Assembly (NCBI GenBank): GCA_943704525.1
Contig: CALSCQ010002973.1
Location: 9,181 to 40,483 of the forward strand
DNA: 31,303 bases
From: Pigoraptor vietnamica
Lineage: Eukaryota > Opisthokonta > Filasterea
Reading direction: 5' to 3'
In this document: piece after piece, positions 30,569-31,303 of the stretch
Numbering within the stretch: position 1 is the first letter of the stretch
How the letters are laid out: each line of letters begins with the position of its first letter
Made by a program: the position numbers and the translations under genes
Notes under the pieces: model-generated
Told to the model about the DNA's origin: nothing
Seen by the model: the letters and a program-made list of their open reading frames with translations, nothing else
The model's database searches: none

Positions 30569-31303
<735 letters not shown>

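Overview
This window is nuclear DNA from an intron-rich, GC-rich single-celled eukaryote. The evidence is spliceosomal introns of about 60-500 bp with GT-AG (and some GC-AG) borders, many (GT)n/(AC)n microsatellites, a mitochondrial stomatin-like protein, a SAGA-type zinc-finger protein, and extracellular multidomain proteins. Fibronectin III, EGF and receptor-kinase architectures point to a protist of the amoebozoan, apusozoan or unicellular-holozoan kind. The sequence alone does not fix the species. I see no bacterial operon, phage, transposon or CRISPR structure.

Layout. (1) 1-17267, minus strand: the 5' part of one giant secreted or surface protein gene. I could splice 23 exons in a consistent frame for 4842 codons before it leaves the left edge. 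It encodes a signal peptide, about nine glycine-rich beta-solenoid units, an EGF-like module and a chain of FN3 domains interrupted by an Ig-like 'LTFSETV'-type double domain. (2) 17963-20324, minus: a 10-exon secreted or lysosomal serine carboxypeptidase (S10, 455 aa). (3) 20739-22675, plus: a 9-exon mitochondrial stomatin-like protein 2 (373 aa), sharing a short divergent promoter with the carboxypeptidase. (4) 22882-23811, minus: a single-exon 309-aa protein of unknown function. (5) 24697-29866, minus: a 10-exon receptor kinase of about 985 aa with a periplasmic-binding/ANF-type ectodomain, EGF-like cysteine module, TM helix, TKL kinase and PH-like C-terminus. (6) 30569 to the right edge, plus: the start of a SAGA deubiquitinase-module SGF11/ATXN7L3-type gene.

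The genes do not form a pathway. They are a normal eukaryotic neighbourhood with short intergenic gaps. The notable content is the giant modular protein, built from phase-symmetric exons that are visibly still duplicating, and the unusual receptor kinase. Both edges of the window fall inside repeats (a 230-bp coding duplicate on the left, a long (GT)n tract on the right), as expected for contig ends.
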